From the NCBI RefSeq assembly GCF_000002235.5, contig NW_022145604.1, forward strand, positions 2,182,339 through 2,246,338: a stretch of 64,000 nucleotides of DNA, in the 5' to 3' direction. Shown here in pieces: positions 44,700 through 56,582 of the stretch. The DNA comes from Strongylocentrotus purpuratus. Lineage: Eukaryota; Echinodermata; Echinoidea; Camarodonta; Strongylocentrotidae. The translations under genes and the position numbers were made by a program. Within the stretch, counting starts at the first letter, position 1; each line of letters starts with the position of its first letter. Under the pieces are notes generated by a model. That model ran no database searches. It was not told where the DNA came from and worked only from the letters and a program-made list of their open reading frames with translations.

Positions 44700-46490
44700 T
44701 GAATCTATAAAAAAAAAAACGAAAGGGAGAATAAGGTTTGTTTTTCTTTTCACTGCATCAAGAAGTTAAATATCGTCTTTGTAAAACAGGAAACAAACAA
44801 GGAAACAAACAAGGCAACTTGCAATTAAGGCTGGCTTTCCGTTTACCCTCCCCCTCCCCATTTTAATTTACTCCAGTTCTCGATATACGTACATGAATCA
44901 TCAACAGTCAGAATAGGTTTGTTTACGTTTCTGCAAGGAAAATCCAAGAGCAAGTGGTGACCAAGAGCTGTAGATCTAACTTACAGTGTCTTGACTGACT
45001 CCTGTGGACATGTGGAGGAACACAGTGACTGAGTCAGTGAGTGAGTGTGTAAAATGAAAAAATGAAGAAAAAAAGCTAGATCACGTTGTCTTGTTGACAC
45101 TTGACAGTAGGGTCGCTGGTCCGAGAATAAGGATTGTCCGCATTAACGAGACCCTACTCCTACTACTAGATCTAGTCTAGAGTCTAGATCTAGTTTTAAT
45201 TTTTGAGACACACCTCCGAAGGCGAAGCACTAAAGCGCGAAGTGGAGGCTGCGCATTACGATTTGGGAGCAAACCTCGACGAGATAATTAGACTAATCCC
45301 TGAAGATATTTTTTTATCCAGAATCCCTAAATTCTAATTCAGATTTCCCAAAACAAACTGAAAAAAATAAGGGCACAAAATAAGTCTACTTTGCATTCTC
45401 TAAGTCTAACAGCTCATTTAGGATGATTTGCTTTGTTTGTACATTGCGGTTCATTGCGTTGCGTGTAATGCCACTGCACTGGCAATGCAATGGGAGATTC
45501 CACTTCCTATAGTATGGGATCTGGGAATACCGGAATCCCAGGCCATTGCCATGATTGCCATTGACATTACACGGCATACACGCGATCATGGCGATGTACG
45601 CAGTGACATATTACACGAGAAGGCAGTGGAAATAGCTGAAGATAATTATGATTACCTGCTTTCCCTTGTTTGTATCTGTAGGTGTAGGACTTTACTCTTG
45701 ACTTTAATCGGCCGCTCTTTAATCAGCAGAATTAATAACTGCAGGTTAATTATCTAGAAAATTGTATTTTGTTTCACGCAGAGGGCTCACTACCAAATGA
45801 TTTTTTTTTACGCGACATGTGTGCTGCATGTATCGCCAAACACCACTGAAATATATCGACATGGACAGGAATGCGCATAATAATTACTACACGATCTGCT
45901 CGACTACGATCCGAATTTGGAAGAATTCTAATTTCCATTTCAAACATTTCTTAAAATTTGATTTGATTTGAATTAAGATAACTTGACAGGATGATTCGTT
46001 GAAGCTGAAAAGCTTATACAATGAGATCTACAAAATCAGTATTAGTTATTTCTTCATTTTTGAGATATAAAACAATCACAATAAAATCGAAAAATATAAG
46101 CACAAAAATGATAAAGATTTAAATACTTTGATAACAACATAAGCCTATTATGATATTACAGCCTTCAAAAGGTCATCAATATAATATCAATTATCAAGTT
46201 GTAGGCTACATAATAATATATCATAACATATTAATCGCTTCCTATTCTTCAGTCTCATGTCATTGTTCTGAATTAATATCTCATCAAATCAAATAATTAA
46301 AATATGCTATACCGATACTGTGGTTTTTAAATAATAAATTTACTTTTGTCTCACTCGTTTATTGATACACGATTTAATTATTATGTCCGTCTAATTTTAT
46401 GATAATATTTACCTGCAGACGTATTTCACGGTATTTTGAGTGGCTGGCATATAGCGGTATGATTCATCTCCGAATCGATCGGGTTTATGT
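44700..46490. other. Upstream region of the sorcin-like gene
   Basis: It should contain the 5' UTR exon and main promoter of the sorcin-like gene. No TATA box or donor could be fixed. A local palindrome-rich stretch (GCAATGCAATGG type) lies at 45440-45570. Confidence 0.4.
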
Positions 46491-46496
46491 ACAGAA

Positions 46497-46905
46497 CAGA
46501 GGCGGCTGACCCGGGAGGGAGGGGGTGCAGATATGCACAGTGCCCCATTTTATTTGAGTACCCCTTTTTATTTCTTTTAGGTGCCCCTTACCACCTCTCA
46601 TAAGTGCCCCCTTCACCAAAGATAGTGCCCATATGATCTGAGAGGTGCCCTTTTACTTTAAGTGCCCTTTTCCTTTTTAATAAGTGCCCGTTCTCCTTCT
46701 GATAAGTGCCCCTTTTCATCTCTAATGTGTGTCCCTTTCCATTCTCACAACTCTCTATGGATCTCAGGTGAGTTCCCCTTTTCATGTACAAGTGCCCCTG
46801 ACCACATCTGATAAGTGCCCCGTCATCTCGTATAATTGCCTCTGTGCAAATCTAAGAGGTGTCCCTTGTATTTTGACGAGTGCTTCTTTTTCTTTGTATT
46901 TTATT
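46497..46905 (-). mobile_element. TIR element A/B family, truncated copy C
   Basis: Starts CAGAGGCGGCTGACCCGGG, followed by CACAGTGCCCCATTTTATTT, as element B does, then about 350 bases of AAGTGCCCCTTTTC-type repeats. The other end is missing. Confidence 0.75.
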
Positions 46906-47039
46906 TTCATTTCAGTTCTTTATTGTGTCCATATAGGATAATATTGTTTATATTTACATTTACATTCTTGCTTCACGGTAATTTCACAGGAACAACTTAT
47001 AATTGACAATCATAAGTACTTAATTAAATACATGTGAAT

Positions 47040-47125
47040 TAATAATAATAATAATAATATTCCGTGTTTATATAGCGCTCAATACATCGCTCCAACGATG
47101 TGCCAAAGCGCTTTAAACACATACT
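47040..47125 (-). mobile_element. LINE/SINE 3' tail fragment
   Basis: An AATAATAAT run followed by TTTATATAGCGCTCAATAC and CAAAGCGCTTTAAACAC, the tail signature shared with the LINE ends at 1013 and 49172. Confidence 0.55.
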
Positions 47126-47233
47126 TCATGTTTGTCTGAATTTTGTTCAACCTCGTTTCTGATTTAGTCTCAAGACCTTGTTTTAGTATACATTTAATAT
47201 AATATACATGATCATGATGAATATACTTTTCAA

Positions 47234-47236
<3 letters not shown>

Positions 47237-47265
<29 letters not shown>

Positions 47266-47330
47266 CTTCTTCTTCTTCTTCTTCTTCTTTTTCTTCTTCT
47301 CCTTCTCCTTCTTCTTCTTATCTCTCTCTT
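47237..47330. repeat. (CTT)n microsatellite
   Basis: About 30 nearly perfect CTT units. The poly-Lys frame is an artefact. Confidence 0.95.
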
Positions 47331-47763
47331 TACTTACCCTCCCTTTTCTTTTATTCTTATATGCTCTTATCTGAAGTAGGTATTTAAACAACAACAAAAT
47401 GTTCCTTGATATGGTATAACAGTAGTGGTACAACAGTAAATTAAGTATACTGAAAAATTATGTTCGTGTAACATGTCAATAAGGTATTTTGCATAGTTTT
47501 CACATTCTCTACCGTTCTTGACTTCGTTCAAAACTCTTCTCTTCAACTATTTTGGAAAGTGGAATGAATGAATTAATGCGGAGACTAGTTCTTGCGTTTA
47601 CAGATCTCATTCTTCGTCCGCTTCTCAGATGTATACTGGTCATTAAGGGGTATAGATCAGACATGATGGATAGGGCATTCGATACCATTCTTTCCTTACA
47701 GACTTCATCTAGGTCAATAGTATGGTTCATTATTTTGCTGGCTTGTTCTTGTATGCCCCCTTT

Positions 47764-47950
47764 CAGGGCTCAAATTAATTTTTTGTCCACAGGGGCTCTT
47801 CCAAAATAAAAAGCGCCCCGAGAGCCTTCTCACGGGGGCTCTTTTAGTACAGACGAGGGCTCTTTTTTAATACAAATGTCCATTGAATTGGTGGTACCCA
47901 TGAAACTCCTAAATTATTTGCTATTTCATCATTATCATAAATAGTCGGCA
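47764..47950 (+). mobile_element. Element D, 5' end fragment
   Basis: CAGGGCTCAAATTAATTTTT, then GTCCACAGGGGCTCTTCC and CTTCTCACGGGGGCTC match the left end of the element at 51639, base by base for about 190 bp. No right end was found nearby. Confidence 0.75.
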
Positions 47951-49170
47951 TTATTTCTCTTACAACTTTACAAGTTATAACATGCAGCTAATGGTCAGAT
48001 CTCTTCCCTTTGTACGAAATTTCGTGTCCAAGCCCGTACACATTCGCGTACGTATAAACTTGAAAAAGCATATAAAAATACAAACTATCAAATAAAAATC
48101 AATGCAGATCATTAAAGTTACGAAAAGTAACGACAAATTAAAAGATAGCTTTTAACATTGCCTTGTGATGTAAACAATTTTCACTTCGTGTTTGTGATTT
48201 GAAAACAAAACCTTAGGCTTTGATTTCTTTTCAGAAATTAAACCGATTATGACATTTCTATAGATGTTGACGATCTTTCTTTGAAAATGTTATATTTATA
48301 AGTTGACAGCGTAAGACGCAATGTGTAAGTAAGTATAGCTTCAGATTAGATTATTTTTTTTCGTTACACTCTCTGGTTAAATACATAAATCCATAAACTT
48401 ATAAAGAAACAGACAAGTTTCAGAAAAATAAACCAATCGTCACAATCACTTAACTCTATCTTACATAGACACTGTGTACGTATGTTATACAGAAACAAGA
48501 CCATGTTTAACTACTAGGTGCAAATTACTTCATGTCTTGTATTTTTTCGAACGAGCTGTTTTTTTATTGCGTTGATACCACGCTTATCAATGTAGGCGAT
48601 TTTGCCTTAAAGTGCTCGCTCTAAAAATATAAATCTAATCTTCATTTGCATACGCATTACTCAATCTGTATAGTGGATAATTATGATCGTCGCAATGTAG
48701 TATAGTCGAATTGGAGTTTTCTTTGTTTAGTCGTTAGGACTAGTTCTCTTAAACATATACAAGTATAATTTTATGAACACTCGTGAATGCCAGAGGGAAA
48801 AACCTTTGCAATCGACTGAACTTATTTTGTTCATTTTTTTTTGTCGCACCCATATCGCCTTTGTAGTTGGTTAAAAGCTGAAATAAGGAAGTGCTTGAGC
48901 TCGAAAATATAAAAACTCTGAGCTCATCCTGTTCTCTATTTAATTATGAATCGAAAGAGAAAATTAACACCACCCTCGTAGTTAGTTTCGAAAGATGGGT
49001 GATGTATATACTATATATAGGCTGTTATCTTATTCTTATTTTGTCCTCGTTGCACGTGCGTGCTTTTCTTCTCAGTGATTGATTTAGTTTCGTTTCTTTT
49101 TTAATGAAGTACATTTAATTACATCCGTTTGTTATGTGTAAACTAGCTTCCTCGTTGCTTTTTCATTAGT
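47951..49170. other. Intergenic A/T-rich DNA
   Basis: Nothing recognisable as gene or repeat. Confidence 0.4.
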
Positions 49171-49171
49171 C

Positions 49172-49172
49172 C

Positions 49173-49219
<47 letters not shown>

Positions 49220-49650
49220 TTATATAGCGGAGCTTTCATACAAAATATATTCAGCTGCGCTGGTTAAGAGCTCCTTTTTACTAAATTCTACAAAATAAGA
49301 TCACTCAGTTGAACAAATAAGTTTTTTAATTGGATTTTAAAACATTGAGAGATGGAGTGCTTCGTATTTCTATTGGCAAGCTATTCCATAGTTTGGGGGC
49401 AGCAATAGCAAAAGCACGGTCCCCAAGAGTTACTTTAGTTTTGCCATGGGGAATCTGAAACAATAATTTATCTGTGGAACTGCGGAGGTTACGACTGTGT
49501 GATTGGACTTTGAGTTGAAGTAATTCTGTGATGTAATTAGGGGCTTGACCACTCAATGATTTATAGACAATTAACAATATTTTTAATTAGATTCTTTGAC
49601 GGACTGGCAACCAGTGGAGCTCTCTCAGAAGAGGTGCGGTTGAAGTGATG
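49172..49650 (-). mobile_element. LINE 3' end: reverse transcriptase C-terminus and tail
   Basis: The frame at 49577-49326 reads MLIVYKSLSGQAPNYITELL, then FAIAAPKLWNSLPIEIRST, the end of a CR1/L2-like reverse transcriptase. It is followed by a short 3' UTR with CCGCTATATAAA and a TTA microsatellite (49172-49217). Truncated at the 5' end. Confidence 0.8.
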
Positions 49651-49872
49651 CACGTTTATACGTGTGAGATTATACACAACAATGTTATCTTGCAGCTGTA
49701 TTGCTCGTTCAGGCAATCATTGTACAAGACAAACAAATATATGTTTTATCACCTTGTGCCAATTGATATCTAGACAAAATATTTGATACCTATAAGACTG
49801 TGACACCATTAACTATAACCTCGTATTGCTCACGCAACTTTCCGTGACTCTTTTCCCCACCCCCTTCTCCCC

Positions 49873-49903
<31 letters not shown>

Positions 49904-51040
49904 CCTCTCTCATTATTTACTTATTAATTATACCTATTGTTTTAAGCTAACAAATAGCAGGCCCCATCACCTCGCACAGGTGATGTCAAGTCCAAGTAAT
50001 CTTGTCCCATACAATATTACCGACCATGCACATCAACGTTTCTGTTTATTTGATGACTGTATGAAGTTTACAGCCCTAAACATGATCGCAAAGGACTTTC
50101 GAGAATTCAACTCAAGGGCAATTTCAATACCTTATTGTAAATTCCATAGGAATCATGTTCAGATTACGTAATACATCATTGTAATGCTCGAAAATGTCAA
50201 TAGGTGAGGGCTAGGCCATTGGAATTGCCTTTTTCGAAAGTCTTTGCTATTTTGTTCCCAAAAGCGTTTGGGTCAGACAAAACATCAAATAAAACTATAT
50301 TTTTAAGTCGATTGTGTTCATACTTCCATAACAAATTTTAAGAATATGAATTGGAACCATATGGGCCATAAACTAGGACTTCCAAATTAGCATGTACCCG
50401 TGTGAGAGATGGAATCTAGCAAATAGCATGTAATCGGCCTTATAGAGGGAAAGGGATCTTTTTGTAAACAACAAAATGTACCTTTAATTATTTCACTCTG
50501 TCTTATCATTATTATTTTAGGTAGATATAGATTTACTTACGAAAGATTAGGAAAGGGGAAAGGGAGAGAGAAGAGAGAAGAAATACAAGTAGGAAGAGAA
50601 CAAACTATATTTCCATGGTAATAACTTATAATTTACTATGATTAATCTATAACATTACATATATATCCATTCAAGTCATGTCGTTTAGTGGAAGCACCCG
50701 TAGACATGTCGATTATACCTTACTATATCTAATTTTGACTACATATGAAGATGAATCTGAAAGTTTATTCCTCGAATAACCTTATCTGGATTAACATGAC
50801 TTTGACAAGTTGTCCTCGTGGTGCACTAAAAGTATTGCACGTAAAAAGATTTCGACCTTCCCCTCTTTCCATATTTTTTTTTTCTCGCTTCCGGAAACGC
50901 ATTTTTTTGCTTCATCCAAACACAGAGATATCAATTTATGGAACCATTTTTTATAGACTGTAAATGCTAAACATAGTTATTTACTGATGATTCTGGAAAC
51001 TGTATTTAATAACATAATATTAATAAACAATCTCAGATTT
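49651..51040. other. Intergenic DNA
   Basis: Contains a (CT)n run at 49868-49910. No gene supported. Confidence 0.4.
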
Positions 51041-51051
51041 ACATGTGTGTG

Positions 51052-51263
51052 CACTGCAAATTCGTTGTGTAACGATTTTACACAACATTGGGTGGTTCAC
51101 TCCTTAAACACGGGTTGCGTTAAGTCGTGTAATAGAACATTACACAACTTTACACAACGAATTTCAGTGTAAAGTTGTGTAATTTTTATTTACACAACTT
51201 AACACAACCCCTGTGTAAGCTAGGAGTGAACCACCCCATGTTGTGTAAAGTCGTTACACAGTG
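51052..51263. mobile_element. 212-bp hairpin MITE
   Basis: The two halves are inverted copies. The left half has CACTG, GTGTAACGATTTTACACAAC and GGGTGGTTCACTCC. The right half has GGAGTGAACCACCCCATG and GTTGTGTAAAGTCGTTACAC, ending CAGTG. Several further TTACACAAC motifs occupy the centre. The RNA or single strand could fold almost completely. No coding capacity. Confidence 0.85.
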
Positions 51264-51339
51264 ATAATTCTTGGTTTCGTTTTTTCTGGGACGCACTGTA
51301 TATTCCTTTCTTTATTTTTTGTATCATTTTCATTATCAT

Positions 51340-51600
51340 TTACATTTACATTTACATTTACCTTTCAATTACATTTACATTTAAACCTTTCAATTACATT
51401 TAAATTTTCTTTTACATTTACATTTACATTTTCTTTTACATTTACTTTTAAATTTGTAATTTCATTTACATTTACATTTACGTTATCATTATCATTATCA
51501 CCATCATTATCATTATTATCATCATCACCATTATCCGTATCGTCACCATTACCATTATCATTATCATAATCTTTATCATAATTATCATTGTTGATGAAAG
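51340..51600. repeat. (CATTTA)n then (ATC)n repeat
   Basis: Hexameric CATTTA units pass into CATTATCATTATC type repeats. Confidence 0.95.
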
Positions 51601-51638
51601 TTTAAAATAAATAATGCTACTATTATTATCGTCACTAC

Positions 51639-52669
51639 CAGGGCTCAAATTAATTTGTTGTCCACAGGGGCTCTTCCAAAAAAAAAGAGAGCCCCCGTGA
51701 GCCTTCTCATGGGGGTTCTTTTAGTGCTGACGGGGGCTCTTATTTTAATACAAATTTCCATTAAATTGGTACTCATGAAACTCCTAAAGTCCTTAGTATT
51801 TTATCATTATCATTTATTTAAGTCGACAATTTCCCTCTTAGAAATTTACTTACTAATTATTCGGAGCAACCTTATTTACATTCTTCCTAGTCTTGACCAT
51901 ATCCTTTCAAAACACAGAGGCGGATCTAACTTTTTGCTAAGGGTGGGGGGGGGGGGGGGGGTAACCCAAATACGATGTGGAACATCGTCCACGAGCCGCG
52001 TAGTGGCGAGGCGATTTTCGTTGTTGCTATTTTGAACCCCCGTAAAAGATGTTTTCCTGGCATCTACTAACATCTACTAATACTGTGTAGGTCTGAACAC
52101 AATCATGATAGCATTTTCTATGCACATCACATTTTCACTTGGCAGCCCAAGGGGGGAGGGGGGTTAAACCCCCTAAACCGCCTAGATCCGCCCCTGCAAC
52201 ATCTTTGGTGATCTTCTTCTCAATATTAATTTACTGGTCGAGTTACATTATTTGCTGACCTTTTAGAATAATCTGATTTCAGAGGATTCACACTTTTCAC
52301 AACGAAACACTTCTCCATTTTTCAGTCCTTGCGCGATCGTCTCCAGCTCCAGCAGATATTGGGCGTCAGCGTGCACACCGCCACTGCTGAGGGCCGCACT
52401 AGCTGCACTGCGAGCTTCCGTTGTTTGTATCGGTAATACTCATAAAGATGGGAGAGAAAGCGCCATCTAAGTTCCATTTCATTGGTTTAAGGTTTGAAAA
52501 TTGATACTCAATATTGTGTGAAAGTTATATCAGAGAAGATAATCTTTATTTTATAATTCCACGGGGGCGATTTTTAATTTTTCAATCGCCCCCGTGAGCA
52601 ACCTGACGGGGGCAATTATGGAGCCCACGGGGGCGAATCGCCCATCGCCGCCGTGTATTTTGAGCGCTG
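51639..52669. mobile_element. TIR element D (about 1 kb) with nested MITE
   Basis: Left end CAGGGCTCAAATTAATTTG, right end TATTTTGAGCGCTG. The terminal 11 bases are inverted copies with one mismatch. Near the right end, GGGGGCGATTTTTAATTTTT and AATCGCCCCCGTG form a further hairpin. On the minus strand at about 52425-52274 a frame reads AQYLLELETIAQGLKNGEVF then RCEKCESSEIRLF and stop, possibly the end of a lost gene. Target duplication unclear (CTAC on both sides). Confidence 0.6.
51915..52196. mobile_element. 282-bp MITE with CAGAGGCGGATCTA ends
   Basis: Starts CAGAGGCGGATCTAAC and ends CGCCTAGATCCGCCCCTG, giving inverted ends of about 14 bases. Inside are a G-run of about 17 bases (51945) and a matching GTTAAACCCCC near the other end. 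It sits within element D. The terminal CAGRGGCGG is shared with elements A-C. Confidence 0.75.
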
Positions 52670-53154
52670 CTACCGCATTTAAACCACTGTAATTCAGTAT
52701 ATATCATATGGTAAAAAAACAATCGAAACAAATCTAACAAAGTTGCAAAAATTACAAAATAGATATGCACGTTTAGTTCTTCGTGCCGAATATTTCACAC
52801 CCCAAACTATTTGAATGAGTAAATTTAAATGGCAGTCAGAAGAGGAAAAATAAAATATCAGAAATGCATCTTGATAATATTGTATGCTACTCGTTATGCA
52901 CTAAACAGTACAATATTTATTCCAAACTGTTAACTTTAAAAAATGTTTCAAAAAATAAGCGGTTTTAGGTGCTAAATTGTATAATAAATTACACTGTATT
53001 ATTCAAAACTGTAAGTCTTTGCAAAGTTTAACAAAATTATGTTCAAACTTTTCTATTTCTCTTGTAAACATCGTTTCACGTTAATTTGACCTTCATATCA
53101 AATTTCATTAAAATCCGTCAAACATTACTAAAGTTATCGAACGGAAACCAGATT

Positions 53155-53235
53155 TGTTACGAACGGAAGGACGGAAGGACGGAAGGAAGGACCGATGGCA
53201 GCGTTACTATATCCCCTCCCACTTTGTCAGCTATA
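53155..53235. repeat. ACGGA-type repeat
   Basis: GAACGGAAGGACGGAAGGAC followed by CTATAGGGGATAATA, preceded by AAATTTCATTAAAATCCGTC. It looks like the end of a dispersed repeat of a kind found in many marine invertebrates. Confidence 0.5.
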
Positions 53236-53330
53236 GGGGATAATAAAATATTGTAAAAACATGTGTACAATAGTTGCAGTTTCATCAGAAGACATCAACA
53301 TGAAAAGATGAAATTATGAAATACTTACAC

Positions 53331-53951
53331 TGACAGGGACCCTTTTGTTGACCTGGGCGATGAGGTGGAGCCTCAGAATTAATTCGAAGTGGTCTTGGAT
53401 CCAGCGGTCCCTTGCAGTCAGTTCAGTTTTGCCAGAACCTGAAGGAGTCTGCTTCAGCTTGCCAAACCTTGTTCTCATGTTGACGTACCACGTCTTCAGT
53501 TGGGCACTGGTCTTACCCATCTCCCTGGCCTTCTGCTCCCACTGTGCGTCCTTCAGGTCTTTATTGATGTAGGTGGGGTGCTTCTTGTTGAAGAGGCAAT
53601 CTTGCTCGGGGGCCTTAAGCCAATCAACCATCTCCTGCTCCTGTTCCTCGGTGAAGTCTATACCGTCACCAGCTCCCTCTTGCGCTTTGTCTGGGACTTA
53701 GCAGCCTCACTGTGAGGAAGGTCATCATCCTTGTCAAAGGAGATTTGTCCTGATGGCTGTTGGACCCCGGCCACTTGGTCCATGTGGGAAGCAGGGGAGG
53801 AGTCTATGGACTCAGCATAAAACTCTGCAGGTGCTGGGGCATCTTCAACAGGAGCTGGCACTTCGGGGACTTCTTGGGCTGCATCACCTCGATGGCCGCG
53901 GCAACTGGTGGATTTCTTGACCCGGGCTCCCTTTTTCCTTGGCGGCATGAC
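53331..53951 (-). CDS. MADF/Myb-SANT-like DNA-binding protein, one exon
   Basis: The exon runs from acceptor TTTCCACAG (just before 53951) to donor CAGT/GTAAGT (after 53331). The ATG (MPPRKKGARVKKSTS) lies 4 bases into it. First comes a basic, then Pro/Ala/Glu-rich linker to SEAAKSQTKRKR. Then a MADF-type helix domain: EEQEQEMVDWLKAPEQDCLF, ATWEQ-like QWEQKAREMG, LKTWYVNMRTRFGKL, then ARDRWIQDHF. The first frame stops at 53658 (KRELVTV); the domain lies in another frame that opens at about 53693. One frame change is therefore needed, so the copy may be a pseudogene or carry a base error. Such proteins occur as host transcription factors and as the Myb-like partner of PIF/Harbinger transposases. 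Further exons towards lower coordinates were not found. Confidence 0.6.
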
Positions 53952-54249
53952 CTGTGGAAATTGTGAAACTTGTGAATAAATTTCCAAAACCTAGGTTGAA
54001 CAGACGACTTATCAATGCAGACTAAAGTTCAGGGCAAGACCAAACAATGTGTCATTTTACGGTAATTATATAAATGTACAGTCATGTAGGTATGACATTT
54101 CGTCTAAAAATACAAATCTCTTGATATGACAGTTGGCTTTAATTTATTTCTATTATCACTAACATTATTAATATTAAGTGGTAATATCAAGATATTTTTC
54201 ATATTTTGATAGGAAAAAATGGGAAAAAAGTTGTTTGTTGGTTTTGGGG

Positions 54250-54740
54250 GTATTTCTGGAATGCACTTCAGATGCCATCAGAATCTTTAGATTGCCACTC
54301 GAATGCGGCTCAAATGCAGTTGGAACGTCCCGACAAGAATACAAAAATGTCCCGAATGCACCTCGAATGCATCTCGATTGCCGTCGGAATCTATTTCGAT
54401 ATTTTGGTACTAAAAGAACCGAACTTGAATGCACTTAGAATGCCATCGGAATCTTTCGAATGCACCTCGAATGCATTTCGCTTGCCGTTGGATTCTTTAT
54501 ATTGCCGCTCGAATGCAGTTGGAACGTCCAGACTAGGATTCAAGAATGACCCGAATGCATCTCGATTGCCGCCAGAATCTATATTGATATTTTCGGAACT
54601 TAAAGAACCCAACTTAAATGCACTTAGAATGCCATCGGAATCTTTCGAATGCACCTCGAATACATTTCGATTGCCGTTGGAATCTTTAGAATGCCGCTCG
54701 AATGCAGTTGGAAGGTAAATAACCCAACTGGAACGCACTT
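54250..54740. repeat. Diverged satellite units, left block
   Basis: Repeats of GAATGCGGCTCAAATGCAG, GGAACGTCCCGAC and TCTCGATTGCCGTCGGAATC. These longer composite units carry the same 10-11-bp rhythm as the 74-bp core array. Confidence 0.85.
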
Positions 54741-54745
54741 CAAAT

Positions 54746-56357
54746 CAGAGGCGGCCCTCCCGGGGGGGGGGGGCACAGTGCCCCCCCACTTTTTCAGATA
54801 CCCCCAAAATGTCCCTTTTTACATAGGAAAAGTGCCCCTTTTATTTTGTAAGAAGTGCCCCTTTTACATAGGAAAGTTGCCCCTTTTACTTTGACAAGTG
54901 CCCCTATTACTTAGTAAAAGTGCCCTTTTCCCCTTTTCACCTCTGACGAGTGCCCTTTTTATTTTTGACACGTGCCCCTTTTCCTTCGACATGTTCCCAT
55001 TTTCCTTTGCAATAAATGTTCATTTTCCATTCTCATGAATCTTGAAATTATCTTAAATAAGTGCCCTTTTTAATCTTTAGTAAGTGCCTCTTTTCAGGTA
55101 CGAGAAGTGCCCCTTTTCACTTTTAATAAGTGCCCCCTTCACCTCTGATGATTGCCCTATTCAAAACTGAGAGGTGCTCTTTTTACTTTGACAACTTCTC
55201 CTTTTTTCCTTTGTAAGAAGTGCCCCTTCTCCTTTTAATAACTATCCCTTTTTCAAACTCGGATGAGCGCACCTTTCATTTTAACATGTGCCCCTCTTAT
55301 TTTGTAATAAGTGTCCCCTTTTCCTTGTGATAAGTGCCCCCATTAAAAAGAGAGAGCTCCTTCCCCTTCTCATAACTTCCCCTTTCTAATAAGTGCCCCT
55401 TTTCCTTATGGTAAAAGAGAGAGCTCCTTCCCCTTCTCATAACTGCCCCTTTTAAACATCTGAACGGTGCCCCCTTTTCATTCAACAAATGCACATTTTC
55501 CTTTATTATAAATGCCCCTTTTACATTTTCATAAGTGCCCCTTTTCATATCTGGTCAGTGCCCCTTTGTAACTCTGATAATTCCCCTTTTAATAATGATA
55601 CGTGCCCCTTTTCCCTTCTAATAAGGGACCTATCCCCTTTTCACCTCTTATAAATGACCCTATTAAAATCTGATGGGTGCCCCTTTTCCGTCAACAAATG
55701 CCTATTTCCCATTTTTGTAAACGCCTCCTTTTCATCACTGGTGAGTGCCTCTTTTCAAGTGAAAAAATGCCTCATTTTCACCTCTTATAATTATCCTTTG
55801 TACTTATACACGTGCTCCTTTTCTTTTCTAATAAGTGTCTTATCCCTTTCGATAATTGTCCCCTTTTCGTGTAATCATTAAACGTGCCCCTTATTTAAAG
55901 CGACTAAGAGCAGTTTCCCCAAAGTTCGCTCGCTGCGCTCGCTCGCATTTAAAGATTATATAATTATGTTACTTATCAAAGGTCTTTTCAGTCTTCCGTT
56001 ATGAGAATGTGCTTATAACCCCATCACGATTGGCTTTTTTTCTCTTTATAAGATGTAATTTTTCGCACTGCGACCTCACAGATCTTTAAAAATTTTCTCG
56101 CTCGCTCGTAAATGCATATTCAGACATCACACCCAACTGTAAAGTTTGAAGCTTAAGCGATATCTTGTATGATGTATGAAGAGAAACAAATATTGAAATC
56201 ATCCCTGATAATGTAATCACAATGTAGGGGTATATACCAATGTCTAAAAGTTGTATATTTTCGCTTTGAGATTTCCCACTGTAGGTGCCCTTTTTCTAGA
56301 AAGTGCCCTTTTTTGTTGGTGCCCCCCCCCACTTTGAAAGTCGCTCGGCCGCCCCTG
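54746..56357 (-). mobile_element. TIR element B, inserted in the satellite
   Basis: Starts CAGAGGCGGCCCTCC and ends CGGCCGCCCCTG. It is flanked by an 8-bp near-duplication, CTTCAAAT at 54738-54745 and CTTCGAAT at 56358-56365, which points to the hAT superfamily. The interior is about 1.1 kb of AAGTGCCCCTTTTC-type repeats (54780-55890), then the unique part shared with element A (TCGCACTGCGACC, CCAATGTCTAAAAG). At 1612 bp it looks like a full-length non-autonomous copy without the nested insertion of copy A. Confidence 0.8.
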
Positions 56358-56582
56358 CTTCGAATCTTGTCGAAATCTTTAGATTGCCGCTCGAATGCGG
56401 CTCGAATGCAGTTGGAACGTCCCGACCAGGATGCAAGAATGTCCCGAATGCACCTCGAATGCATTTCGATTGCCGTTGGAATGTTTAGATTGCCCTTGAA
56501 ATGCGCCTCGAATGCAGTTGGAACGTCCTGACCAAGATGCAAGAATGCATCTCGATTGCCGCCGGAATCTTTTTTGATATTT
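56358..56582. repeat. Diverged satellite units, second block
   Basis: Continues the array after element B with GATTGCCGCTCGAATGCGG, CAGTTGGAACGTCCCGACC and GCAAGAATGTCCCGAATGC. Confidence 0.85.

Noticed and set aside
45428-45757. 109-residue frame starting MLCLYIAVHCVACNA
   Set aside because: Built on short palindromic GCAATGCAATGG-like sequence, no domain.
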